A DNA stretch of 64,000 nt from CADEED01 sp041395625. Lineage in GTDB: Bacteria; Pseudomonadota; Gammaproteobacteria; Steroidobacterales; Steroidobacteraceae. The stretch is from assembly GCA_041395625.1 (NCBI GenBank), contig JAWLAE010000002.1, positions 1 through 64,000 on the forward strand, in the 5' to 3' direction. The notes under the pieces were generated by a model. It was not told where the DNA came from and ran no database searches. It saw only the letters and a program-made list of their open reading frames with translations. The position numbers and the translations under genes are program-made. Of the stretch, positions 1-7,510 are shown piece after piece (position 1 is the stretch's first letter; each line of letters opens with the position of its first letter).

Positions 1-1
1 A

Positions 2-346
2 GCGGCGCAATCCGGCTCGACCAATCCGTTTGCGTTATTCAGCGGTGTGGCCGGCATTGGCGCACTGATCGGCGCCGTTGCGGTGGCCGCAATCAACTAT
101 GTGCTGGTCAAGCGCAATAGTCAGACGATTGCCAAGAAGCTGTTAGGAATCAAGGTAGTACGTAGCGATGGTTCCGAGGCCACGATCGGCCGCATCTTTG
201 CGATCCGCAATCTGCCCTTCTGGATCGCGAGCATGATTCCGTTCGTCAACTTGATCGTGCCCCTGGTCGATTCGCTCATGATCTTCGGTGAGAACCAGCA
301 ATGCCTGCATGATCGAGTCGCCGACACGATCGTTGTCAGAGCCTGA
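2..346 (+). CDS. RDD family membrane protein (5' end outside window)
   Basis: The frame is open from base 2, so the N-terminus lies before the window. The visible 114 residues contain two hydrophobic segments and the RDD-family stretch with QTIAKKLLGIKVV, followed by a C-terminal CLHDRVADTIVV that is typical of RDD proteins. The RDD domain is a small membrane domain of unclear function, proposed in some cases to act in transport. It lies directly upstream of a second RDD gene on the same strand, but the two are different subtypes. A GTG at 47 exists, but the frame upstream reads as good coding sequence. Identification as RDD is fairly sure; function is unknown. Confidence 0.8.
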   Translation, partial: AAQSGSTNPFALFSGVAGIGALIGAVAVAAINYVLVKRNSQTIAKKLLGIKVVRSDGSEATIGRIFAIRNLPFWIASMIPFVNLIVPLVDSLMIFGENQQCLHDRVADTIVVRA

Positions 347-396
347 GTCGTCTGGGCGCGGTTGCCGAGGTTCGCGAGCTCGACACCGTCATTCAG

Positions 397-1068
397 GTGG
401 AGACACCTGAGGGTGTGATGCTCGAATTGCGGCCGGCCGGTCTGCCGGTCCGTCTCTATGCATTCATGCTGGATTCGATGATTCGCTGGGCCATTCTGTA
501 CGCGCTGGCCATGTTGCTGCTGGCGTTGGGTGGACTTGGCATGGCCGTAATGTTGATCGTCTTCTTCCTGCTCGAGTGGTTCTATCCGGTGGTGTTCGAA
601 CTGTCGCGGGCCGGTGCCACACCGGGCAAGAGGCTGCTCGGTCTCATTGTGCTGATGGACAACGGTCTGCCGGTGACGCCCGGTGCGTCGATGACACGCA
701 ATCTGCTGCGTACCGCAGATTTCCTGCCATTCGCGTATGCTGCCGGGATTGCGTGCATGCTCTCGCGACACGACTTCAAGCGCCTGGGTGATCTGGCGGC
801 CGCCACGTTGGTGGTCTATCGGCCAGTGGCACCGCCGCCCATGGCACTCGCACAAGTCGAGGCGCAACCACCGGCCATGATGCTGCCACCACGTACGCAA
901 TCAGCCATCATTGCGTTCGCCGCGCGGTTGCCTCGGCTAACTGCCGCGCGCGCCAACGAGCTCGCGAGTCTCGCGGCGGCGGCCACGGATCGAACACGGA
1001 CGGCTGCCGGCGTGACCTCCACCAGTCGGCTGATTGCCGTCGCGCAGTGGCTGATCGGGCGTCGTTGA
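397..1068 (+). CDS. RDD family membrane protein
   Basis: A 223-residue protein from a GTG start. It opens with ETPEGVMLELRPAGLPVR, the conserved N-terminal element of RDD proteins found beside MoxR/DUF58 genes. Hydrophobic segments lie at about residues 27-65 and 110-125, with the family-typical GATPGKRLLGLIVL between them and a long Ala/Arg-rich tail after residue 145. It heads a run of closely spaced same-strand genes (RDD, SpoIIM-like, membrane protein, DUF4129, DUF4350, MoxR, DUF58) and probably shares their role. The coding frame continues upstream of the GTG, where it reads LDTVIQV, part of the same family motif, so the true start may be a non-ATG codon further upstream. Confidence 0.82.
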   Translation: METPEGVMLELRPAGLPVRLYAFMLDSMIRWAILYALAMLLLALGGLGMAVMLIVFFLLEWFYPVVFELSRAGATPGKRLLGLIVLMDNGLPVTPGASMTRNLLRTADFLPFAYAAGIACMLSRHDFKRLGDLAAATLVVYRPVAPPPMALAQVEAQPPAMMLPPRTQSAIIAFAARLPRLTAARANELASLAAAATDRTRTAAGVTSTSRLIAVAQWLIGRR

Positions 1069-1078
1069 GCCGAGCGTC

Positions 1079-2068
1079 ATGACGCCATTGGCATTCGAAC
1101 AACGCCACGGATCGGACTGGGTGGAACTCGCCCAACTCCTGCAGCAGGCGCGCGGCAGCAAGCCACGGAACAGTCGGGGCGCACCGCCCGCGGTTTCCGG
1201 GCAGCGTCTCACGCAGTTGTATCGGCGCGCCTGCGAACAACTGGCGCTGGCGCGCGCGCGGGCCTTTCCGGCACACCTGATCGAGCGGCTGGAGAGCCTG
1301 ACACACGATGCGCATCAACTGATCTACCGCAAGCAGGAGTACGGCCTGCAGGCATTGGGGCAATTGCTACTGACCAAGTTCCCGCAAGCCGTGCGGGCGC
1401 ATGCGAACTACGTCTGGGTAGCGACCCTGGTATTCGTGCTGCCGACGCTGATACTGGGTTGGCTGGTGTATCGGCAGCCGGAGCTGATCCTGGCGGTGGT
1501 CGGCGCGGATACGGCGGCGCAATTCGAGCAGATGTACTCGCCGGCGGCCGAATCGATCGGTCGACGTCGGGATGCTGAGACGGATGTCGCCATGTTCGGC
1601 TTCTACATCCGCAACAACATGACCGTGGCGTTGCAATGTTTTGCGAGCGGCCTGGCCGCGGGTGTCGGCAGTCTATTCTATCTGGCGTTCAACGGCGGCT
1701 ACGGCGGAGCGATCGCTGGTTATCTCACCAATCGTGGGCTGAGCGAAACCTTCTATTCGTTCATTGCCACGCATGCGTCGTTCGAACTCACGGCAATCGT
1801 GTTGTCCGGTGCTGCCGGCCTGCGCATCGGGCATGCCTGGCTCGTGCCACGGCGTCGCACCCGCACACAGTCGCTGGTGCGAGCCGCGCGCGAGGTGTTG
1901 CCGATCATCTACGGTGTCCTGGCACTGTTGCTGATTGCCGCCGCGGTCGAGGCATTCTGGTCGTCGTCGTCGCTATTGCCATCTTGGGTCAAGTACAGCG
2001 CAGCGAGTGTCTGCTGGGCGGCGGTGATCGCCTGGCTGGTGTTGCAAGGTCGTGCCGGTGCGCGTTGA
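1079..2068 (+). CDS. SpoIIM-like (stage II sporulation protein M family) membrane protein
   Basis: A 329-residue protein. The first 100 residues are soluble and rich in Gln, Arg and Ala; several transmembrane segments follow from about residue 110 to the end. The stretch NNMTVALQCFASGLAAGVGS and the following glycine-rich segment are typical of the SpoIIM/DUF95 family. In sporulating Firmicutes SpoIIM acts in peptidoglycan remodelling with SpoIID and SpoIIP; in Gram-negative bacteria the homologue is linked to MoxR/DUF58 clusters and has no established function. The ATG lies 10 bases after the RDD stop, and the 3' end overlaps the next gene by 17 bases. The family call is confident; no role is claimed. 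Confidence 0.85.
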   Translation: MTPLAFEQRHGSDWVELAQLLQQARGSKPRNSRGAPPAVSGQRLTQLYRRACEQLALARARAFPAHLIERLESLTHDAHQLIYRKQEYGLQALGQLLLTKFPQAVRAHANYVWVATLVFVLPTLILGWLVYRQPELILAVVGADTAAQFEQMYSPAAESIGRRRDAETDVAMFGFYIRNNMTVALQCFASGLAAGVGSLFYLAFNGGYGGAIAGYLTNRGLSETFYSFIATHASFELTAIVLSGAAGLRIGHAWLVPRRRTRTQSLVRAAREVLPIIYGVLALLLIAAAVEAFWSSSSLLPSWVKYSAASVCWAAVIAWLVLQGRAGAR

Positions 2069-2792
2069 CGCGTTCACCGTTCGATTGCGCGCACGGTCGC
2101 CATGGGAAGCCGCTGATCTTGGCGTGCGGCTCTGTCAGCAGGAGTTTCGCTCGGTCTACCGTTGTTACTGGTCGGTGGCGTTGCCTGCGATCGCGCTGTC
2201 GCTCGCGACCTTCGAGATCGCGAGCTGGCTGCCGGGTTTGTTGATCTGGTGGCTCAAACCGTGGTTCGACCGCAGCATCCTGTTCGTATTGTCGCGCGCC
2301 GGGTTCGGCCAATCCACGTCTGTTCGTGATCTATGGCGCGTGCGACCGTCGGTGTTGTGGCGTCAGCTATTGCACTCACTGACATTGCGCAGATTGTCGA
2401 TTCGGCGCTCCTTCACCCAACCGGTCTACCAACTCGAAGGTTTGTCGCTTGGTGAGCGGCGCGACCGTCTGAGGCTGATTCGCCAGCGTGGCGGCGGTAT
2501 TGCAGCGCTGCTGACAGGCGGATTCTCCCTGCTGGAGACCTTGCTCACGCTCGGGCTGTTGTCACTGCTGCTGTGGTTCGCGCCGCCGGGTGACGCACCT
2601 GGCATTGCGGACTATTTCAGTGCCGAGTACGGCGAATTCTTCAGTCTGGCATTCGCTTGCGGCTATGCACTGATCGTGCTGGCGCTCGAGCCGTTCTATG
2701 TGGCTGCAGGCTTCGGCCTGTATCTCAATCGTCGCGTCGAGCTGGAGGCCTGGGATATCGAACAGGAGTTTCGCCGTGCGTTCGCGACCTGA
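2052..2792 (+). CDS. conserved membrane protein of the MoxR/DUF58 cluster, function unknown
   Basis: A 246-residue protein that I cannot assign to a named domain. Hydrophobic segments lie near residues 43-72, 150-180 and 195-225, separated by a basic loop containing LTLRRLSIRRSF. The start chosen is a GTG overlapping the end of the SpoIIM-like gene by 17 bases; a second in-frame GTG follows at 2058. Its end overlaps the DUF4129 gene by 17 bases, so it is very probably co-translated with its neighbours. Position and coupling make it a likely membrane component of the same assembly. Confidence 0.72.
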   Translation: MPVRVDAFTVRLRARSPWEAADLGVRLCQQEFRSVYRCYWSVALPAIALSLATFEIASWLPGLLIWWLKPWFDRSILFVLSRAGFGQSTSVRDLWRVRPSVLWRQLLHSLTLRRLSIRRSFTQPVYQLEGLSLGERRDRLRLIRQRGGGIAALLTGGFSLLETLLTLGLLSLLLWFAPPGDAPGIADYFSAEYGEFFSLAFACGYALIVLALEPFYVAAGFGLYLNRRVELEAWDIEQEFRRAFAT

Positions 2793-3561
2793 GCGGCTGC
2801 TGGCAGCGCTGTCACTGGCGTTGATAACTTGTTCGGCGCCCGCCTGGTGCGCTGCGCCTGCGGTAGTGCCGGCCAGCTCGATATCCGATGCTGAGATCGA
2901 CAGTGCGGCGGAAGCATTGGCGCGCGATCCCAACCTGGCCGAGGAGCGTACGGTGCGCATGCTCAGTTTCCAGCGCGATCAGGACGAAGCGCCGCGCAAG
3001 AAGCAGAGCTGGCTCAAATGGCTGGGCGAGTTGTTTGCCTGGCTCGCCGTTTCGGTGCGCTGGCTTTTCTGGCTGGTTATCGGTCTGTTGCTGGCGACCC
3101 TGGTGTACTGGATCGCACGCATGGTCTTGACGTCGCGTCGCTGGGAGCGGGAAGCCAAGGCCTGGGCGCCGACGCACGTCCAAAGCCTCGATATTCGCCC
3201 GGAAAGCCTGCCGGGAGACATCGGTGCTGCCGCCAGCGCGCTTTGGCGGGCAGGCGATGAACGCGGCTGTCTCTCGATGCTCTATCGCGGCCTGCTGTCG
3301 CGACTCGTGCACCTGCACGACGTGCCGATCCGGGATTCGAGCACGGAAGGGGATTGTCTGCGTCTCGCGAGTGCCAGTTTGTCGACCGCGCGGACCGAGT
3401 ATGTCTTGCGGCTGGTACGCACGTGGCAGCAGTCGGTATACGGCGGCCAAACGCCGGATGTGCATGAGATTGAATGGCTGTGCGCTGAGTTCGCCGCGGC
3501 GCTCGATCAGCCGGCGCAGCGCAGGGACGGCGCCGCGCTCGCGGCCGCAGGCGCTGCATGA
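2776..3561 (+). CDS. DUF4129 domain membrane protein
   Basis: The start is GTG 2776, because an AGGAG ribosome site at 2764-2768 lies 7 bases upstream and the reading begins VRSRPERLLAALSLAL, a signal-peptide-like segment. This gives 261 residues. After an exported stretch, a transmembrane helix lies around residues 85-108 (LAVSVRWLFWLVIGLLLATL), followed by a cytoplasmic C-terminal DUF4129 region containing ALWRAGDERGCLSMLYRGLL. DUF4129 proteins are typical partners of MoxR and transglutaminase-like or DUF58 proteins; the biochemical role is unknown. The 3' end overlaps the next ATG by 4 bases (ATGA). Confidence 0.82.
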   Translation: MRSRPERLLAALSLALITCSAPAWCAAPAVVPASSISDAEIDSAAEALARDPNLAEERTVRMLSFQRDQDEAPRKKQSWLKWLGELFAWLAVSVRWLFWLVIGLLLATLVYWIARMVLTSRRWEREAKAWAPTHVQSLDIRPESLPGDIGAAASALWRAGDERGCLSMLYRGLLSRLVHLHDVPIRDSSTEGDCLRLASASLSTARTEYVLRLVRTWQQSVYGGQTPDVHEIEWLCAEFAAALDQPAQRRDGAALAAAGAA

Positions 3562-4757
3562 GTCGCAGCAGGATCGTCGCGCTCATCGTCGGCGTCGGCA
3601 TACTGGTGCTCGGCGGTTATCTCGCGTCGATTTCAACCTGGAAGGACCAGACGATCCCGACACCCCTGGGTGGCGACGCGGCGATCAATCCTTTTTACGC
3701 GGCGATGCGTCTGACGGCCGAGCTGGACGGCAAGCCGGTCTGGCGACGGACTCTGGGGACGCTGACGCCGGACGATGATGTGCTCGTACTCACGGCCTGG
3801 CACTGGTCGATCAGTGAGCCGCGACGCACGGCTATTCAGCACTGGGTGCTGGCGGGCGGCAGGTTGGTAGTGGATAGCTCGTTGCTGGGCGTCGACGAAC
3901 TGCTCGATTGGGCCGGCATCGAGTACCAGTATCCGGAGTACTCGGATGAGGACGAGGGCGAGGACGAGGAGACCAGCAGGGCGCCTGCGGACTGCCGCGA
4001 TTACGAGCAGCGCGGCGCTGCAGGTGAACTCGACAGCAACGCAGCGTCCTTGTACTTGTGCGGCATGGAGCCCTACGGCCGATTCTGGCCGAACGACCAC
4101 GTTACGTGGGCACTGGCCGACACGGACGGCATCCAGGTAATTCGCGTAGCGGCCGGCAAGGGCAGTGTCACGATTGTCGATGGCACGCCTTTCACGTGGC
4201 GGAGTCTGCAGATGCATGACCATCCGCGCCTGCTGATTCGAGCCTTGAATCTGGCGCGCGGCGATCGGGTGGTGTTCTTGTCGGCCGACCGGGAGCAGAG
4301 CCTGCTGGCGCTGATCTGGCAGTATGGCGCGCCCGCGGTGATGCTCGGCCTGTTCGCCTTGGTGCTCGCGCTGTGGCGTGGCGTGGTGCCGTTTGGCCCG
4401 CCGCTGGCGGACCCGCCGACGGCACGACGCTCCCTCGTTGAGCAGATTCGCGGCACGGGCCAGTTTCTGCTGCGAACGAATGGTGCAGCAGTGCTTTATA
4501 CGGCGGTGCGCGCGGCCCTCGATCGGGTTGCCGAGCGGCAGGTCCGGGGCTGGGCGAGCATGTCTGAAACGGAGCGCGTAGCTGCATTGAGCAAGCTGAC
4601 CGGTGTCGAGCAGACACGTTTGCTGGCGGCACGCGACTGGCCGCGGCAGGCGCGCAAGACCGAGCTCGCGCCCAGCATCGCCTGTCTGGAATCTACTCGC
4701 CGTCTGGTGGCGGCAAACCGAGCTGGCCAAGGCCAGCACTTTCTAAAGGATAGTTAG
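3558..4757 (+). CDS. DUF4350 domain membrane protein
   Basis: A 399-residue protein beginning in a 4-base ATGA overlap with the DUF4129 gene. An N-terminal anchor lies at residues 5-22, followed by a periplasmic-type domain of about 230 residues holding the DUF4350 core (GGRLVVDSSLLGVDELLDWAG), a second transmembrane helix near residues 253-272, and a helical cytoplasmic tail. An acidic insert (SDEDEGEDEE) lies around residue 130. DUF4350 has a GATase/ThuA-like fold by family description and is regularly encoded beside MoxR. The next gene starts 2 bases after this stop. Confidence 0.82.
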   Translation: MSRSRIVALIVGVGILVLGGYLASISTWKDQTIPTPLGGDAAINPFYAAMRLTAELDGKPVWRRTLGTLTPDDDVLVLTAWHWSISEPRRTAIQHWVLAGGRLVVDSSLLGVDELLDWAGIEYQYPEYSDEDEGEDEETSRAPADCRDYEQRGAAGELDSNAASLYLCGMEPYGRFWPNDHVTWALADTDGIQVIRVAAGKGSVTIVDGTPFTWRSLQMHDHPRLLIRALNLARGDRVVFLSADREQSLLALIWQYGAPAVMLGLFALVLALWRGVVPFGPPLADPPTARRSLVEQIRGTGQFLLRTNGAAVLYTAVRAALDRVAERQVRGWASMSETERVAALSKLTGVEQTRLLAARDWPRQARKTELAPSIACLESTRRLVAANRAGQGQHFLKDS

Positions 4758-4759
4758 TC

Positions 4760-5734
4760 ATGGAAGCAGAGAGCTCAAACGCCAGTCGCGCAGCCGATGC
4801 ATTGCGCAAGCTACGTAGCGAGATTGGCAAGGCGTTGGTTGGTCAGGTCGCCGTGGTCGACCAGATCATTGCGTCGCTAGTCGCATCGGGCCACGTGCTG
4901 ATCGAGGGCGTGCCAGGGCTCGGCAAGACATTGCTCGTGCGCGCCATGGCGCAAGCGCTCCAGTTGCGCTACGGACGTGTCCAGTTCACCCCAGATCTCA
5001 TGCCGTCCGATGTCACCGGTCACGCCGTGCTCGACTCGGCGACGCGTGAACTGCGGATCGTACGTGGACCGATCTTCGCCAATGTTCTGCTTGCCGACGA
5101 AATCAACCGCGCGCCGGCCAAGACACAGAGTGCGCTGCTCGAGGTGATGCAGGAGTATCAGGTGACACTGGAGGGCCAGACGATCCCGTTACCCAAGCCA
5201 TTCATCGTGCTGGCGACGCAGAATCCACTGGAGACCGAAGGCACCTATCCGCTGCCGGAAGCGCAGCTTGACCGGTTCCTCCTGAAAGTGCTGATCGACT
5301 ATCCGCCCGTTGACGAAGAAGTGGCGGCGGTTGCGCGCGTCACGGTGAATCAGACCGGCGACCAGTTGACGCTGGACGCCGTCAAGCCATGTCTCAGCGA
5401 GCGGGCTGTGGTTACGTTGCAGCAGCTGGCAGCGCGCCAGCGTGTCGATGCGAAAGTGATCGAGTATGCAGTAGCGATAGTTCGGGCGACGCGCGACTGG
5501 CCGGGCCTCGCGATCGGTGCGGGCTCGCGCGGCGCGATCGCGCTGGTGCGTACTGCACGGGCGCTTGCACTGATGGACGGCCGTGACTACGTAACGCCCG
5601 ATGACATCAAGCACATCGCACTGCCGGCGTTACGCCATCGCGTCGGTCTGTCGCCGGACGCGCTGATGGAAGGCCGCAAAGAAGCGGATGTATTGTCCGC
5701 CGTGATCGAAAGCGTGGCCGCGCCGCGCGTTTGA
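4760..5734 (+). CDS. MoxR family AAA+ ATPase
   Basis: A 324-residue AAA+ protein with Walker A GVPGLGKT at residues 50-57, Walker B LADEIN at 111-116 and the MoxR-typical RAPAKTQSALLEVMQE directly after it. Sensor 1 is in VLATQNPLE, and the lid domain contains GAGSRGAIALVRTARALAL. MoxR ATPases act as chaperones that assemble or activate partner proteins, often with metal-binding or VWA-like clients. The adjacent DUF58 protein is the usual partner. Both neighbours lie within 15 bases, so one transcript is very likely. The family is certain; the client is unknown. Confidence 0.94.
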   Translation: MEAESSNASRAADALRKLRSEIGKALVGQVAVVDQIIASLVASGHVLIEGVPGLGKTLLVRAMAQALQLRYGRVQFTPDLMPSDVTGHAVLDSATRELRIVRGPIFANVLLADEINRAPAKTQSALLEVMQEYQVTLEGQTIPLPKPFIVLATQNPLETEGTYPLPEAQLDRFLLKVLIDYPPVDEEVAAVARVTVNQTGDQLTLDAVKPCLSERAVVTLQQLAARQRVDAKVIEYAVAIVRATRDWPGLAIGAGSRGAIALVRTARALALMDGRDYVTPDDIKHIALPALRHRVGLSPDALMEGRKEADVLSAVIESVAAPRV

Positions 5735-5746
5735 GCGCTCGCTAGC

Positions 5747-7099
5747 ATGCTGGCCATTCCGTCGCGCTTCACGGTAGCAGTCGCACTCAGCTTCGTGCTG
5801 CTCGCGAGCATCGCCTGGATGCTGTCGTTGTCGCTGGTGCTCGTCAGCGTCGTTGCGGTGCTGCTGGTCGCATTGCTGTTGGCGGCGATCGGGCTGGACT
5901 ATTTCGCGACGCGTCGCGCCTGGCAGCAGGATGATCTGCAGCTTGCGCGGCGATTGCCGGCGGCTCTGGCCGTTGGCGTACGGACGGAGGTCCCCGTGCG
6001 GGTACGTAATCCTGGCGCCCACTCGTGGCGCGCGGTGTTGTTCGATCACATCGACCCGGCGCTGCGGGGTACGGATCTGCCGATCGAGGTGCTGCTCCCG
6101 GCCGGGGTGGCCACGGAGGTTCGTTACCATGTTTGCGCCGAGCGTCGCGGCGATGTTGAATTTCAACCGGCGATGCTGCGCCTGCGTTCGCTGGGCGGCT
6201 TGCTGGATCTGCAGGTGCGACTGGGCGACCGCGAGCGCCGTCGCGTCTATCCGGACTTCGCCGAGGTGGCACGATTCGCCTGGCTAACAGGCAATCACCG
6301 ACTGAACGAGATCGGCATCAAGACCTTTCATCAGCGCGGGGCCGGCACGGATTTCAAGCAGCTGGCGGAGTACCAGGCGGGCGACCCGATCCGTCACATC
6401 GACTGGAAGGCGACGCTCAGGCTGCAAAAGCCGATCGTGCGACAGTTCCAGGATGAGCGCGACCAGCGCGTCATGCTGCTGATCGACGGCGGCCGGCGGA
6501 TGCGTGCGGACGACCGGGAGAGCGCGGGCGGACGCACACACTTCGATCAAGTGCTGAATGCCGTGATGCTCGTGAGCTACGTGGCGCTCAAGCGCGGCGA
6601 TGCCGTTGGCGCGCTGACTTTCGGTACCCCACCGGGGGAGGGTCGCTACGTCCCGCCCAGCAAGGGCATCCAGACGGTCGAGACGGTGATGGGCGAGCTG
6701 TATTCCGTGCAGCCAACGCCGACGCACTCCGATTACCAACTGGCCGCCGAGGAGTTCATGCGACGTCAGCCGAAGCGTGCGCTCGTGATCGTGGTGACCA
6801 ACTTCCGCGACGAAGACGCCGGGGAACTCGGTGATGCGCTCAAGCTGTTGCGCTCCCGGCACCTGGTGTTGCTCGCGAGCTTGCGCGAGCGGATCGTGCG
6901 CGAGGTGGTCGAGCAGCCGCTCAAATCACGGCAGGCCGCGATCGAGGTAGCCAGCGCCCACCTGTACGCCGAGGCGCGCCGCAAGTCGTTCGCGCGCCTC
7001 GCGGCGCGCGATGCACTGCTGGTGGACGTGGAACCGCAGCGGCTGGGCGTCGAGCTCGTGAACCGCTATAACGCCATCAAGAAGGCCGGATTGCTGTAA
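5747..7099 (+). CDS. DUF58 domain protein (MoxR partner)
   Basis: A 450-residue protein with two N-terminal transmembrane segments (about residues 8-48), an extracytoplasmic beta-rich stretch, and then the DUF58 signature GTDFKQLAEYQAGDPIRHID at about 205-224. The C-terminal half has a VWA-like fold (VMLLIDGGRRM, then ALVIVVTNFRD). DUF58 proteins are nearly always encoded next to MoxR and are thought to be its substrates or partners. It is the last gene of the module; a convergent small gene ends 10 bases beyond its stop. Confidence 0.9.
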   Translation: MLAIPSRFTVAVALSFVLLASIAWMLSLSLVLVSVVAVLLVALLLAAIGLDYFATRRAWQQDDLQLARRLPAALAVGVRTEVPVRVRNPGAHSWRAVLFDHIDPALRGTDLPIEVLLPAGVATEVRYHVCAERRGDVEFQPAMLRLRSLGGLLDLQVRLGDRERRRVYPDFAEVARFAWLTGNHRLNEIGIKTFHQRGAGTDFKQLAEYQAGDPIRHIDWKATLRLQKPIVRQFQDERDQRVMLLIDGGRRMRADDRESAGGRTHFDQVLNAVMLVSYVALKRGDAVGALTFGTPPGEGRYVPPSKGIQTVETVMGELYSVQPTPTHSDYQLAAEEFMRRQPKRALVIVVTNFRDEDAGELGDALKLLRSRHLVLLASLRERIVREVVEQPLKSRQAAIEVASAHLYAEARRKSFARLAARDALLVDVEPQRLGVELVNRYNAIKKAGLL

Positions 7100-7109
7100 G
7101 CGGCTGCGT

Positions 7110-7370
7110 TCAACCCAAAGACGGCCGTTGCTTGCGCGCCTGGCCGTCGCCGATGTCATAGTCTTCGAAGTCGCTGGTCAGTTCCGCCGTGTGCTTCTCT
7201 TCGCGCAGGCGCTCTAGCCGGCGCCACGCCGGATCGCCCAGCTTGGTGCCGCGCTTCTTCGCGAGGTCGAGGTCCTTGATCGCGCGATCGACATCCAGCT
7301 CGTCGCCGTCGTCGCTGGCCTCGTCATCCTCTTCGTCGTCGAAGTCGTCCGATTCAGGCTTCTCGCTCAT
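7110..7370 (-). CDS. small acidic protein, PA3496-like
   Basis: An 86-residue protein from the ATG at 7370. The first 35 residues are strongly acidic (DDFDDEEDDEASDDGDELD) and the rest is a charged helical segment (AWRRLERLREEKHTAEL). Size and composition resemble the PA3496 family of small gammaproteobacterial proteins with a putative link to envelope integrity, but I am not certain of this. No signal peptide or membrane helix is visible. It has its own strong promoter (7420-7448, - strand) behind gspF. A longer reading from 7448 would start within that promoter and is rejected. Confidence 0.65.
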   Translation of the reverse strand: MSEKPESDDFDDEEDDEASDDGDELDVDRAIKDLDLAKKRGTKLGDPAWRRLERLREEKHTAELTSDFEDYDIGDGQARKQRPSLG

Positions 7371-7419
7371 GTTCACCGATGTTACGTGTTGCTCGTGCAA
7401 CTGTGGTCGATGGCGCGCT

Positions 7420-7448
7420 TTATAAAACGATCGGTACCCATTGTGCAA
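7420..7448 (-). promoter_or_regulatory. sigma-70 type promoter for the small acidic gene
   Basis: On the minus strand, TTGCAC (7448-7443) is separated by 17 bases from TTATAA (7425-7420); shifting by one gives TATAAA with 18 bases. Transcription would start near 7412, leaving a leader of about 40 bases before the ATG at 7370. It lies in the 140-base gap after gspF, so the small gene can be expressed independently of the secretion genes. Confidence 0.6.
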
Positions 7449-7510
7449 TCACCCAACGCGCGATTTCCTGGGCGGCGTCTGCCCGTCGCGATTCGCAAAC
7501 GTGCGCGACG

